Shown: positions 52,651 to 61,429, numbered from the stretch's first letter. The stretch is DNA of 64,000 nucleotides from Cryomorphaceae bacterium (GCA_016124575.1 WGNM01000044.1:62001-126000), one strand, 5' to 3'. Numbers and translations are program-made. The notes: generated from the letters alone by a model not told the origin.

Positions 52651-55600
52651 ATGTTTTTAATTTTCGATACCGAAACAACAGGTCTTCCGCGTAATTGGAA
52701 TGCGCCGCTCTCTGATGGTGATAACTGGCCACGATTGGTTCAACTTGCTTGGCAATTGCACGATATCAACGGCGCTCTTTTATCGAGAGGAAATCTAATC
52801 GTTCGGCCTGAGGGATTCACGATTCCGTTCAATGCGGCGAAAATTCACGGTATTTCGACAGACAAAGCCATGAGCGAAGGTATCGCTCTGATTGATGTCA
52901 TTAGCCAATTTCTAGGCGATCTCGAAAAAGCGAAATACGCGGTTGGTCATAACGTATCGTTCGACGTAAACATCGTCGGTGCTGAAATGATCCGTCTGGG
53001 TCTGGATGAGGAGATTCTTACAAAATTTGCATCCATCGATTCAAAAGATGAAGCCACTGATTTTTGCGCAATTCCTGGTGGGAAAGGTGGTAAGTTCAAA
53101 TGGCCAAACCTTACAGAGCTGCACGAGAAACTCTTCGGTGTCGCTTTTGACGAGGCCCACGACGCGGCATATGATGTTGATGCAACGGCGAAGTGCTTTT
53201 TCGGTCTGATCAACCACGGTGTCATTAAACGACCTGAGCTTGAGGGCTTGGGGAAAATCCACTATGAAGCCCCCATATTAGAAGCTCCGAACTTTGAAGA
53301 GGCTGAGAAGCCTGAAGCATTGCCGGTTATAGAAGTCGCTCCTGTCGTTCCCGAAGCAGTTGAAAATGTTGAAATCAGCACAGCAGATTTTTGTCACCTC
53401 CACGTCCACTCACAGTATTCAATTCTGCAAGCGGTCTCCGAAGTGAGCGATATCGTAGCTACTGCGAAGAAAATGAACATGCCGGCTGTTGCAATCACTG
53501 ACCATGGCAACATGATGTCGGCGTTCAATTTTGTAAAAGAAGCAGCTAAAGCGGATGTGAAAGCAATCGTGGGCTGTGAATTCAATGTGTGCCGAGATCG
53601 TCACGATAAATCACAAAAAGATGATGGCTTTCAAACGGTAGTGTTCGCGAAAAACAAGGTGGGCTATCATAACCTGACGAAGCTGGCCTCGATGGCATAC
53701 ACGGAGGGGTTCTATTACCTCCCTCGTATCGATAAGGAAGCGCTGGTGCGTTTTAAGGAAGAGCTAATCGTTACAACGGGGGGTATTTGGGGTGAGATTC
53801 CTTACTTGATACTGAATGTGGGTGAAACGCACGCTGAAGAGGCTTTTCTGTGGTACAAGGAGCATTTTGGTGATGATTTTTATGCTGAGTTAAACAGGCA
53901 CGGTATTGAAGAGGAATCGGTTGTAAATGAGGTCCTTCTGCGTTTCTGCCACAAGCACAATGTGAAATACTTCGCGGCAAACTCTAGCTACTACACTAGG
54001 AAGGAACAGGCCAACGCCCATGATATTCTTCTTTGCGTGAAGGATGCTGAGAATGTCAGCAAACCCAAGAAATTTATAGGTAAAAGAGGAAGAGAGTTCA
54101 GATTCGGTTTTCCGAATGATGAATACTATATGAAGTCGCCTGAAGAAATGAAGGCTCTCTTTTCTGATCTTCCAGAAGCAATCGCTGAAACGGCTCAGAT
54201 AGCCGCGAAATGTGAGGCCTACAAGCTCGAAAGGGACGTCCTTCTTCCTAAGTTTGATATCCCTGCTGAGTTCATCGATCCGCTCGATGACCAAGATGGT
54301 GGCAAAAGGGGAGAGAATGCATACCTCCGCCATTTAACCTACGAAGGTGCGGCGAAACGCTACCCAGAAATTACAGATGAGATACGTGAGCGTCTCGATT
54401 TTGAACTTGCGACGATTGCGAAGACTGGTTATCCAGGTTATTTCTTGATTGTCCAAGATTTTACATCCGCTGCGCGAAAAATGGGGGTCTCTGTTGGCCC
54501 AGGTCGAGGCTCTGCCGCAGGTTCAGCAGTGGCTTACTGCGTGGCTATTACGAACGTTGATCCAATAAAGTACGATCTGCTTTTTGAGCGTTTCCTAAAT
54601 CCTGACCGTGTGTCGATGCCGGATATCGATATCGATTTTGATGATGAAGGTCGTCAAAGTGTTATCGATTATGTGATCCAAAAGTACGGCTCAAACCAGG
54701 TGGCTCAAATCATTACCTACGGCACAATGGCTGCCAAATCTTCGCTGCGCGATACTGCTCGGGTTCTCGAACTCCCGCTTATCGATGCCGATCGTTTGGC
54801 GAAGCTGATGCCTGATATCAGCTTGAGTAAGCTGTTCTCATTGGATGATAAGGGGTTGCGCGAAAAACTTCGCGGAAGCGATGAGGTCGACAATGCAAAG
54901 GCTCTCAAAGAAATTGCAAGTCAGAAAAACTTAGAGGGACGAACGATCTCAACGGCGAGAGAACTTGAAGGGTCTGTTCGTAACACTGGTATCCACGCCT
55001 GTGGTGTGATCATCACTCCTGACGACATTACGAACTTCGTTCCTATCGCGACAGCTAAGGATTCAGATATGTTCTGCACCCAATTCGATAACGCTGTTGC
55101 TGAATCGGCTGGGTTGTTGAAAATGGACTTTCTCGGACTTAAAACACTGACAATCATAAAAGATGCAGTGAGAAACGTCAAAGAAGGTCATAGGGTAGAC
55201 TTAGATCCCGATGAATTCCCACTTGATGATACAAATACGTATGAACTCTTCCAACGCGGTGAAACGGTCGGTATATTCCAATACGAATCTGCCGGGATGC
55301 AAAAGTATTTGAAGGAGCTCAAACCTACTGTATTTGCCGATTTGATCGCAATGAACGCGCTGTATCGTCCAGGGCCTTTGGAGTATATTCCTTCGTTTAT
55401 CAAGCGCAAGCACGGACATGAACCGATTGTCTATGAGATTGAAGCGAGCAAAGAGTATCTTGAAGAAACATACGGCATTACGGTCTACCAAGAGCAAGTA
55501 ATGTTGCTTTCGCAGAAGTTGGCAAACTTTACAAAAGGTCAGGCTGATACGCTGCGAAAAGCGATGGGTAAGAAGAATATCAAACTCCTCGCTGAATTGA

Positions 55601-56934
55601 AGCCTATGTTCCTCGAAAATGGGGTTGCAAATGGTCACAATGCTACTGTACTAGAAAAGGTTTGGAAAGACTGGGAGGCGTTTGCATCGTATGCGTTCAA
55701 TAAATCTCACTCTACATGTTACGCTTGGGTGGCATACCAAACTGCTTATTTGAAAGCAAATTATCCTGCCGAATACATGGCGTCTGTGCTTTCAAACAAC
55801 ATGAACGATATCAAACAAGTAACCTTGTTCATGGAAGAGTGTCGTCGCATGGGCTTGGCTGTTCTCGGCCCTGATGTCAATGAATCGGCATACAAATTCA
55901 GAGTGAACAATGCAGGGGCTATCCGCTTCGGCTTGGGTGCGATGAAAGGAGTAGGGGGTGCGGCTGTAAATAGCATCGTTGAGAATCGAGCGGAAGGTCC
56001 TTATTTATCTCTTTTTGATATGTCTCGGCGGATTTCTCTGAAAGACTGCAATAAAAGGGTTTTTGAAAGTCTCGCCTTAGGCGGCGGATTCGATAGCTTT
56101 CTAGGATTGCATCGCGCGCAGTATTTTGCTATCGATGATAAGGGGAGAAGCACGTTGGAAAACGCTTTGCGATATGGAAATGCGTGGCAAGACGGTGAAA
56201 ACTCATCGCAAGTTAGTCTGTTCGGAGAGGCAGATACATCTGATATTCCAGAGCCAAACATCCCCGAAGCGGAAGAATGGAATATCCTCGATAAATTGAA
56301 TAAAGAGAAGGAAGTAGTTGGGATATACATTTCAGGACATCCTTTAGACGACTTTAAGGTCGACATGGATACTTTCTGCACAAAAGAGGGATTGAAAGTG
56401 CTGCAAGATCTAGAACGTTTGAAAGGACGTCAGCTAAGCTTTGGTGGCATGGTAACAGCTTCTGAGGAACGAATCGCTAAAAACGGGAACAGGTACGGAA
56501 ATTTTACGGTCGAAGACTACGAGCATTCTGAGCGTTTTTTCGTTTTCGGTGAAGACTATGTTAAGTTCCGAGAATACATGGTTCCTGGATTCTTTATTTT
56601 CATGAAAGGTGTCGTAAGAGAGCGCAAAAGAGGAGAACTGGTTGAGCTCGAATTCAAGATAAATACAATATCGCTGCTCGAAGAATTGAGGGCGAAAATG
56701 ACCGGTGAGCTAAAAGTTAGTCTGAATTTAGAACATTTAACAGATGCTTTAATCGACGATTTTGTGGAACTTATCAACCGTTTTCCGGGCAGTGTGCCGT
56801 TGACGATGAGTTTGTATGACACCGAAACAAAAATTGACATGCCAGCCCGAAATGCGCGTGTAACGGTTGATTCGGATTTATTAAACGCGCTCACAGCCAT
56901 TGAAGGAATGGAATTCGAGATCGTTTCTCGATAA
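52651..56934 (+). CDS. dnaE: DNA polymerase III alpha subunit with N-terminal DnaQ-like exonuclease domain
   Basis: A 1427-residue replicative polymerase. Residues 1-185 form a DEDDh-type 3'-5' exonuclease: ExoI FDTETTG (5-11), ExoII GHNVSFDVNIVGAE, ExoIII HDAAYDVDATAKC. After a linker the PHP domain begins near 248 (FCHLHVHSQYSILQAVSEVS). The palm has GPGRGSAAGSAVAYCVAITN and the catalytic aspartates in MPDIDIDFDDEGRQ near 655-662. Fingers, helix-hairpin-helix and OB domains complete it. The exonuclease fusion is a known Bacteroidota arrangement that removes the need for a separate epsilon proofreader, although one may exist elsewhere. Confidence 0.95.
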   Translation: MFLIFDTETTGLPRNWNAPLSDGDNWPRLVQLAWQLHDINGALLSRGNLIVRPEGFTIPFNAAKIHGISTDKAMSEGIALIDVISQFLGDLEKAKYAVGHNVSFDVNIVGAEMIRLGLDEEILTKFASIDSKDEATDFCAIPGGKGGKFKWPNLTELHEKLFGVAFDEAHDAAYDVDATAKCFFGLINHGVIKRPELEGLGKIHYEAPILEAPNFEEAEKPEALPVIEVAPVVPEAVENVEISTADFCHLHVHSQYSILQAVSEVSDIVATAKKMNMPAVAITDHGNMMSAFNFVKEAAKADVKAIVGCEFNVCRDRHDKSQKDDGFQTVVFAKNKVGYHNLTKLASMAYTEGFYYLPRIDKEALVRFKEELIVTTGGIWGEIPYLILNVGETHAEEAFLWYKEHFGDDFYAELNRHGIEEESVVNEVLLRFCHKHNVKYFAANSSYYTRKEQANAHDILLCVKDAENVSKPKKFIGKRGREFRFGFPNDEYYMKSPEEMKALFSDLPEAIAETAQIAAKCEAYKLERDVLLPKFDIPAEFIDPLDDQDGGKRGENAYLRHLTYEGAAKRYPEITDEIRERLDFELATIAKTGYPGYFLIVQDFTSAARKMGVSVGPGRGSAAGSAVAYCVAITNVDPIKYDLLFERFLNPDRVSMPDIDIDFDDEGRQSVIDYVIQKYGSNQVAQIITYGTMAAKSSLRDTARVLELPLIDADRLAKLMPDISLSKLFSLDDKGLREKLRGSDEVDNAKALKEIASQKNLEGRTISTARELEGSVRNTGIHACGVIITPDDITNFVPIATAKDSDMFCTQFDNAVAESAGLLKMDFLGLKTLTIIKDAVRNVKEGHRVDLDPDEFPLDDTNTYELFQRGETVGIFQYESAGMQKYLKELKPTVFADLIAMNALYRPGPLEYIPSFIKRKHGHEPIVYEIEASKEYLEETYGITVYQEQVMLLSQKLANFTKGQADTLRKAMGKKNIKLLAELKPMFLENGVANGHNATVLEKVWKDWEAFASYAFNKSHSTCYAWVAYQTAYLKANYPAEYMASVLSNNMNDIKQVTLFMEECRRMGLAVLGPDVNESAYKFRVNNAGAIRFGLGAMKGVGGAAVNSIVENRAEGPYLSLFDMSRRISLKDCNKRVFESLALGGGFDSFLGLHRAQYFAIDDKGRSTLENALRYGNAWQDGENSSQVSLFGEADTSDIPEPNIPEAEEWNILDKLNKEKEVVGIYISGHPLDDFKVDMDTFCTKEGLKVLQDLERLKGRQLSFGGMVTASEERIAKNGNRYGNFTVEDYEHSERFFVFGEDYVKFREYMVPGFFIFMKGVVRERKRGELVELEFKINTISLLEELRAKMTGELKVSLNLEHLTDALIDDFVELINRFPGSVPLTMSLYDTETKIDMPARNARVTVDSDLLNALTAIEGMEFEIVSR

Positions 56935-56985
56935 TAATGCTGACAAACGGTGTCAAATTGACACAGTAATTCGAGTGGTAGAATT

Positions 56986-57016
56986 TTTGACTATTGTCAG
57001 AAGTCCTTTACTTTTG
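56986..57016 (+). promoter_or_regulatory. Promoter of trxA (TTTG-N19-TACTTTTG)
   Basis: TTTG at 56986-56989 is followed after exactly 19 bases by TACTTTTG at 57009-57016, a full match to the Bacteroidota consensus. The thioredoxin ATG is 23 bases downstream. Confidence 0.8.
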
Positions 57017-57039
57017 GAATCTTCAATAAGAAAAATATT

Positions 57040-57357
57040 ATGGCTGTAGAATTAACAGATGCGAACTTCGAGGAGCTCGCAATGCAATCAGATAAGCCCG
57101 TTATGATCGACTTCTGGGCAGAATGGTGTGGACCTTGTCGCATGGTTGCTCCGATCGTCGAAGAAATGTCTGGTGAATACCAAGACAGGGCTATTATCGG
57201 AAAAGTTAACGTGGATGAGAATCCGGGCATCTCTATGAAGTTCGGTATCCGCAACATTCCTACTATCGTGTTCATTAAGAATGGCGAGCTAGTAGATAAG
57301 TCAGTAGGCGCAGTTCCTAAACTTGTGCTGACTGAGAAAATGGATAATCTCCTGTAA
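57040..57357 (+). CDS. trxA: Thioredoxin
   Basis: A 105-residue classical thioredoxin, a general disulfide reductant. It has the WAEWCGPCRMVAPIVEE active site with C30 and C33, the cis-proline region IRNIPTIVFIKNG and the closing VDKSVGAVPKL. It has its own promoter and terminator, so it is monocistronic. Confidence 0.97.
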   Translation: MAVELTDANFEELAMQSDKPVMIDFWAEWCGPCRMVAPIVEEMSGEYQDRAIIGKVNVDENPGISMKFGIRNIPTIVFIKNGELVDKSVGAVPKLVLTEKMDNLL

Positions 57358-57375
57358 TCTGGATATGATGATTTG

Positions 57376-57410
57376 AAAATCCCTCCCTATCTTCGGAGGG
57401 ATTTTTTTTT
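57376..57410 (+). terminator. Intrinsic terminator after trxA
   Basis: AAAATCCCTCC pairs with GGAGGGATTTT around an 8-base loop and runs into a nine-base T-tract. It lies 15 bases before the DUF58 gene. Confidence 0.9.
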
Positions 57411-57424
57411 CCAATTAGTCGACC

Positions 57425-58360
57425 ATGGCAATTAATATCGATCGTCGAAAGTTTCAACAGCTTAGCAACCTCGAGTTCCTAGCTATTCAAGCTGTGGAAG
57501 GGTTTATTACCGGACTTCATAAAAGTCCGTACCATGGCTTTTCAGTCGAATTTGCTGAACACCGTCTATACAATGCTGGTGAATCGACCCGACATATCGA
57601 TTGGAAGCTTTATGGGCGCACCGAAAAACTATTCACCAAGAGGTACGAAGAAGAAACAAATTTGCGCTGTCAGTTGGTGATCGATGCGTCGTCTTCAATG
57701 TATTATCCCAAACCGGTGGATGCAGTAGGGGATGAGTTTAACAAGATCAAGTTCTCGGTATACGCTGCAGCTGCTTTGATCGAACTTTTTCGCCGTCAAC
57801 GTGATGCTGCAGGTTTGAGTGTTTTCTCTGAGAACCTAGATCTTCATACACCCTCTCGTTCTAACGCAGCGCACAACCGCTTTCTGTTCTCTCATCTTGA
57901 AGAATTACTGAATTCTGAAGCAGAGAAAACCAAGAAACAAACGCACGCCGTCGACGCTCTTCATGAAATTGCTGAAAGCATTCATAAACGCTCATTGGTT
58001 CTGCTTTTTACCGATATGTTCGATAACAGTGAGAAGGTCGATGAACTTTTTTCTGCCTTGCAACATTTGCGTCATAACAAACACGAAGTTGTTTTATTTC
58101 ATGTCGTAGACAAGAAAACAGAGATCAATTTCGATCTCGACAATCGACCATACACCTTTGTTGACCTCGAAAGCGGAGAAGAAATCAAAGCCAACCCTGT
58201 CGATGTCCGTGAAAATTACCTAAAACACATGACCCACTTCGTTACCGATCTCAAAAATCGATGTGGACAATACGGTATCGATTTCGTCGAATCAGACGTC
58301 CATGAAGGGGTAAATCCTGTTTTATTGGCATATCTCATCAAGCGACAAAAACTTCATTGA
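57425..58360 (+). CDS. DUF58 domain-containing protein (vWA-like)
   Basis: A 311-residue cytoplasmic protein. The DUF58 signature is VEFAEHRLYNAGESTRHIDW, and a von Willebrand A-like fold follows with a MIDAS-type motif LVIDASSSMYYP. Such proteins usually accompany a MoxR AAA ATPase as an adaptor, but no moxR gene is within the window on this side. Here it stands between trxA and tRNA-Asp, so the partner is presumably encoded elsewhere. Confidence 0.88.
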   Translation: MAINIDRRKFQQLSNLEFLAIQAVEGFITGLHKSPYHGFSVEFAEHRLYNAGESTRHIDWKLYGRTEKLFTKRYEEETNLRCQLVIDASSSMYYPKPVDAVGDEFNKIKFSVYAAAALIELFRRQRDAAGLSVFSENLDLHTPSRSNAAHNRFLFSHLEELLNSEAEKTKKQTHAVDALHEIAESIHKRSLVLLFTDMFDNSEKVDELFSALQHLRHNKHEVVLFHVVDKKTEINFDLDNRPYTFVDLESGEEIKANPVDVRENYLKHMTHFVTDLKNRCGQYGIDFVESDVHEGVNPVLLAYLIKRQKLH

Positions 58361-58411
58361 TGCTGATTATCAGTAGTATGTCTAAATACACTGAAAATTG
58401 GTGGTGAAATA

Positions 58412-58442
58412 TTTGTAGACAATCAATTTTACGCTATCTTTG
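58412..58442 (+). promoter_or_regulatory. Promoter of tRNA-Asp (TTTG-N19-TATCTTTG)
   Basis: TTTG at 58412-58415 and TATCTTTG at 58435-58442 are separated by exactly 19 bases, a perfect match to the Bacteroidota promoter consensus. Transcription would start near 58446, about 78 bases before the mature tRNA. Confidence 0.85.
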
Positions 58443-58468
58443 CCACCGCTTTGGAAGCAAAGCTTGTT

Positions 58469-58519
58469 GTGACACTTTATAACTTCGCGGCTTACACTTC
58501 GGAAACTGTTGTCACAAAT
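58469..58519 (+). other. Inverted repeat in the tRNA-Asp precursor leader
   Basis: TTGTGACA near 58469 is matched by TGTCACAA just before the tRNA. The pair can fold in the 5' leader of the precursor tRNA and may be a processing or regulatory hairpin. Confidence 0.4.
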
Positions 58520-58523
58520 TTAT

Positions 58524-58597
58524 GGTCTGGTAGTTCAGTTGGTTAGAATACCTGCCTGTCACGCAGGGGGTCGCGAGTTCGAGTCTCGTCCAGACCG
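58524..58597 (+). tRNA. tRNA-Asp (anticodon GTC)
   Basis: A 74-base cloverleaf: acceptor stem GGTCTGG with CCAGACC, D-loop AGTTCAGTTGGTTAGA, anticodon loop CTGTCAC giving GTC, variable loop and T-arm GCGAG-TTCGAGT-CTCGT. The discriminator base is G, the aspartate identity base. CCA is not encoded. A perfect consensus promoter lies upstream and a strong terminator 12 bases downstream. Confidence 0.97.
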
Positions 58598-58609
58598 CTG
58601 AATGAATTT

Positions 58610-58638
58610 AAGCCCCAACCTCACGGTTGGGGCTTTTT
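58610..58638 (+). terminator. Intrinsic terminator of tRNA-Asp, first copy
   Basis: AAGCCCCAACC pairs with GGTTGGGGCTT around TCAC and is followed by TTT. It is the functional terminator of the tRNA. Confidence 0.9.
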
Positions 58639-58734
58639 CAATATTAATCGTTTCCGTTTTTTGTTTTAGGCGACTGTCTAAGCACGTTTCGCGAGTTTCC
58701 CGAAGTTTCGGGATCCAGACCGCTGAATGAATTT

Positions 58735-58763
58735 AAGCCCCAACCCCACGGTTGGGGCTTTTT
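58735..58763 (+). terminator. Terminator copy 2 in the tRNA-Asp 3' repeats
   Basis: AAGCCCCAACC pairs with GGTTGGGGCTT around CCAC, followed by a T-run. It is a perfect copy of the first terminator apart from the loop. Confidence 0.8.
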
Positions 58764-58860
58764 CAATATTAAGCGTTTCCGTTTTTGGTTTTAAGGCGAC
58801 TGTCTGAGCACGTTTCGCGAGATTCCCGAAGTTTCGGGATCCAGACCGCTGAATGAATTT

Positions 58861-58889
58861 AAGCCTCAACCTTACGGTTTAGGCTTTTT
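58861..58889 (+). terminator. Terminator copy 3 in the tRNA-Asp 3' repeats
   Basis: AAGCCTCAACC and GGTTTAGGCTT pair with a single mismatch around TTAC, followed by TTT. The compensating T-A change in the stem (CCC to CCT with GGG to AGG) shows the hairpin has been partly kept. Confidence 0.7.
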
Positions 58890-58936
58890 CAATCGTAAGT
58901 GTTTCCGTTTTTAGGTCGTATCGATAGGCTTTGGAG

Positions 58937-58986
58937 TTTTCCGCTTTTGTACATTCGGGTTTGTTCAAATGTACAATTGCGGAAAA
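58937..58986. repeat. Solitary palindrome-family element (TTTT/AATT arms)
   Basis: TTTTCCGCTTTTGTACA, 16-base centre, TGTACAATTGCGGAAAA. Same arm types and orientation as the units of the eight-copy array, but with a different centre and without the conserved 55-base spacer on either side. The following bases to 59094 show nothing recognisable. Confidence 0.92.
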
Positions 58987-59094
58987 CGATGAAGAAACAT
59001 ATTAAAGTCTCAAAGGGTGCTTTAAGGCCCACATTTCAAGGCATTCCAGACACGATTCATCCGCCGCACAGGCGCCTAAAACATTAAAAAAAGC

Positions 59095-60453
59095 TTAAGC
59101 GAAAATCCAACAATCGCCTAAATATGAATTGAACATCCAGGCCGTCCAAACGACATTCAAGCCGAAGGTAATGGACAATTGGAGTCTGAACCAAGTCTTG
59201 GCATTTGCATCTGAATTGATGAGCAAAAACATGCTGGAGACTAAAATAAAGAAGCCTAAGTCGGAGAAGTTCCATCCACGGCCATATTCTACGAATGTTA
59301 AAGTCAAAAGTGCGAGTAAACTAAACATACCTGCACCCCAGTTCAACCGCTTGTTTGAAAGCTTAAATGAAGGAAGGGTGAATAAGAGGATGTAAGCAAA
59401 TGGTGAGCACAAAACAAAGCGAAACATACAATGTAAACTGCCGCCTCTGAAAAAGACAACAAACAAGACGGTTCCTAAAATGTAGATCATTGAAAGGTTT
59501 CTCAAGTAAACAGCCCTATCTGAAATAGGCTCTGCTATCGTTACTGACCGCAGATTATTGATAAGTAGCTTCATGAGGTAAAGCGCAATAGGGATGAATA
59601 GAAGAAACAGAATGGCAACATTCAAATCAAAACCCTGATGCGACCAATCAGTCAATTTACTTGGCCATCCCAATTTATGCCCCCAATATTCTTGCACGCG
59701 CATAAAAGCAAACAATTCACCACTCCCTTGAAAATATTGGATAAGTCCAACTAGAAATGTCCCCAACAACAATGGAGAAACCATTTTAAAACTGGCAAAT
59801 AAAAATTGTCTTGTGTTTTTATGTCCTGTTAAATTAAGAAACTCGTTGCAAATCAACGCGATACCAAGAATGGTAAATGACGGTCGGGTGAGAGCTGCTA
59901 GGAGCATGGCTATGAAATACACGAGGTATTTTTGCTTCATAAAGCCGAATATTCCGATGGCTATCAGGATGAAAAAGAGTGCTTCTGTGTAGGGAATGAG
60001 AAAAATTATAATACTTGGAAGCGACATGCTTATCCATATCCCTGTAGCTTGCAATCGCGAACCAAAAAGATTGTAAAGAATGGCCAGACCGATGATGTAA
60101 AGCAAGAAGTTAACCACAGGCATCCACTGTGCCGAAAGACCGGTTATTTTCCAAAACGTGGGAAACGCTGGGAAGAAGGCATAAATGAAGTCACTTCCCG
60201 CTTTTGATACATCGTAGCCGTGCTCTTTGAGAAGCAGGTAATGTTCAGCGTCCCACCTGACAACGGTGCTGTCATTGATGCTGTGAAATGGTATGCTTTG
60301 AAGTGTTTTTTGTCCGTCAACTACCGTCCAGTTCTTGGTCAGTCTACCAAGTGTCTGATGATTGATCATTTCGTTTGTCTGCGAAAAGAAAAACAATGCA
60401 GTCAAGGTGAAAAAAATGAATGGTATGGCGTAAGACGGGGTGTTGATTCTCAT
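59095..60453 (-). CDS. Polytopic membrane glycosyltransferase-like protein (PIG-V/GT76-like)
   Basis: A 452-residue membrane protein with about ten helices. The N-terminal loop has VVRWDAEHYLLLKEHGYD followed by FIYAFFPAFPTFWKITG, which matches the 'WDxxHY...GY...FFPxxP' pattern of the PIG-V/GT76 mannosyltransferases. Nothing else gives the sugar or acceptor. It is distinct from the GT22-like protein at 39737. The assignment rests on that one motif and the topology. Confidence 0.65.
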   Translation of the reverse strand: MRINTPSYAIPFIFFTLTALFFFSQTNEMINHQTLGRLTKNWTVVDGQKTLQSIPFHSINDSTVVRWDAEHYLLLKEHGYDVSKAGSDFIYAFFPAFPTFWKITGLSAQWMPVVNFLLYIIGLAILYNLFGSRLQATGIWISMSLPSIIIFLIPYTEALFFILIAIGIFGFMKQKYLVYFIAMLLAALTRPSFTILGIALICNEFLNLTGHKNTRQFLFASFKMVSPLLLGTFLVGLIQYFQGSGELFAFMRVQEYWGHKLGWPSKLTDWSHQGFDLNVAILFLLFIPIALYLMKLLINNLRSVTIAEPISDRAVYLRNLSMIYILGTVLFVVFFRGGSLHCMFRFVLCSPFAYILLFTLPSFKLSNKRLNWGAGMFSLLALLTLTFVEYGRGWNFSDLGFFILVSSMFLLINSDANAKTWFRLQLSITFGLNVVWTAWMFNSYLGDCWIFA

Positions 60454-60496
60454 AATTTCTATGGACGGAAAGTTAAGGTTTCTTGAAATTCATCTT

Positions 60497-61186
60497 TCAG
60501 AAATCCGAAAAGTTATACAAAGCTTCGGTGAAATTATATGCTCTGAATTTTATTGAATATCCCGCAAAATCTGTCGCTAGGTATTGAGAATGTATGCTAC
60601 GAATCCCTTTATTTCCACCAAAATCAGCATGATACCAGTAAAACAATCGACTAACCTTAAGGATTTTTATTTCATGATCAATCAGACTGTCCATTTCTAA
60701 AAATGAGGCTGTCGCAAGGTCAAGCTGCTGGTTGATATTATGGGGGGTGTAAAATGCAATTGGCGGACATCCTTTCACGCCGCAATTCAATGCGAAATGT
60801 ATTCTATAGTCTGGCTTTTGCAACATGTATTGTTTGAACTTTCTCTTCCCAAATGGATCACTTAAATAACCAAAACTGATCTTGATTTTGTTCTTTCTAA
60901 GTATACCGTGCTCAATTTCATCCAATGTCCACGGTATGCCAGCAACATGAATAGCTCTCTCTCTGAAAAGGTCTTTTCGTGAAATTCCTTGCTTTGCGAG
61001 AAGAAGAAAGTATGAGTTGTAGATGTTTATCCAAAAGGCCTTTTTTAATTCGTCAGTTTCTAATGACACCAACGTATCAGCTTTCAACGCTGCAAGCATT
61101 GCAACCTCTTTCTTAGTTTCCTCTTGTAGTTTGGTTCGCATTAAGATTGTTTCCGATAAGCGAAGTAGTTCAGAAGCTTTGTCCAT
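60497..61186 (-). CDS. DUF547 domain-containing protein
   Basis: A 229-residue protein with a DUF547 domain: KKAFWINIYNSYFLLLAKQG, IPWTLDEIEHGILRKNK and ALNCGVKGCPPIAFYTPHNI. A GTG at 61237 could extend it by 17 residues; the ATG at 61186 is preferred by codon type only. No signal peptide is obvious. The family is uncharacterised. Confidence 0.85.
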   Translation of the reverse strand: MDKASELLRLSETILMRTKLQEETKKEVAMLAALKADTLVSLETDELKKAFWINIYNSYFLLLAKQGISRKDLFRERAIHVAGIPWTLDEIEHGILRKNKIKISFGYLSDPFGKRKFKQYMLQKPDYRIHFALNCGVKGCPPIAFYTPHNINQQLDLATASFLEMDSLIDHEIKILKVSRLFYWYHADFGGNKGIRSIHSQYLATDFAGYSIKFRAYNFTEALYNFSDF

Positions 61187-61282
61187 CTGTTGTTGAATCG
61201 ATTTGGTAAAGATGGAGAATTGACACTTTTGAAACACAGTATTCTCAATTTTGTGGATTGTAAGATAGCTTCAAAACCGAAA

Positions 61283-61301
61283 AATGTACAATTGCGGAAA
61301 A
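61283..61301. repeat. Half-site of the palindrome family (AATT type)
   Basis: AATGTACAATTGCGGAAAA, the right arm of an element whose left arm is missing. The next element starts 54 bases later, almost the spacing between palindromes in the eight-copy array. Confidence 0.85.
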
Positions 61302-61355
61302 CAGAATGGTCTTGATTTATGCTGGGAAACTGCTGAAAAACGACCCCAAAAACAA

Positions 61356-61402
61356 TTTTCCGCAATTGTACACTAAGGCAAAAAATGTACAAAAGCGGAA
61401 AA
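61356..61402. repeat. Palindrome-family element (AATT/TTTT arms, opposite orientation)
   Basis: TTTTCCGCAATTGTACA, 13-base centre, TGTACAAAAGCGGAAAA. The arm types are reversed relative to the array and the 58.9-kb copy. It lies immediately beside the terminator at 61404. Confidence 0.92.
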
Positions 61403-61403
61403 C

Positions 61404-61429
61404 GAAAACAGCCCGAATATATCGGGCTG
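61404..61429 (-). terminator. Intrinsic terminator, minus strand
   Basis: CAGCCCGA pairs with TCGGGCTG around a 5-base AT loop. On the minus strand it is followed by TTTTCGTTTTCC. It should end transcripts of the surface-protein gene at 61577. Confidence 0.75.

Larger units (their letters stand above)
58590..58915 (+). repeat. Tandem duplication of the tRNA-Asp 3' end with its terminator (three copies, 125-126 bp)
   Basis: The string CCAGACCGCTGAATGAATTT starts at 58590 (the real tRNA end), 58715 and 58841. Each copy continues into an AAGCC(C/T)CAACC hairpin terminator and a TGTTTCCGTTTTT-like or CGTTTCCGTTTTT segment; the first two also contain GCACGTTTCGCGAG before the next copy, which resembles a decayed T-arm region. 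The two extra copies have no complete cloverleaf. The third copy is truncated and the most diverged. Confidence 0.9.

Noticed and set aside
58678-58869. 63-codon open frame on the minus strand with an internal peptide repeat
   Set aside because: It lies over the tRNA-Asp 3' repeats and terminators, which explain both the frame and the peptide repeat.
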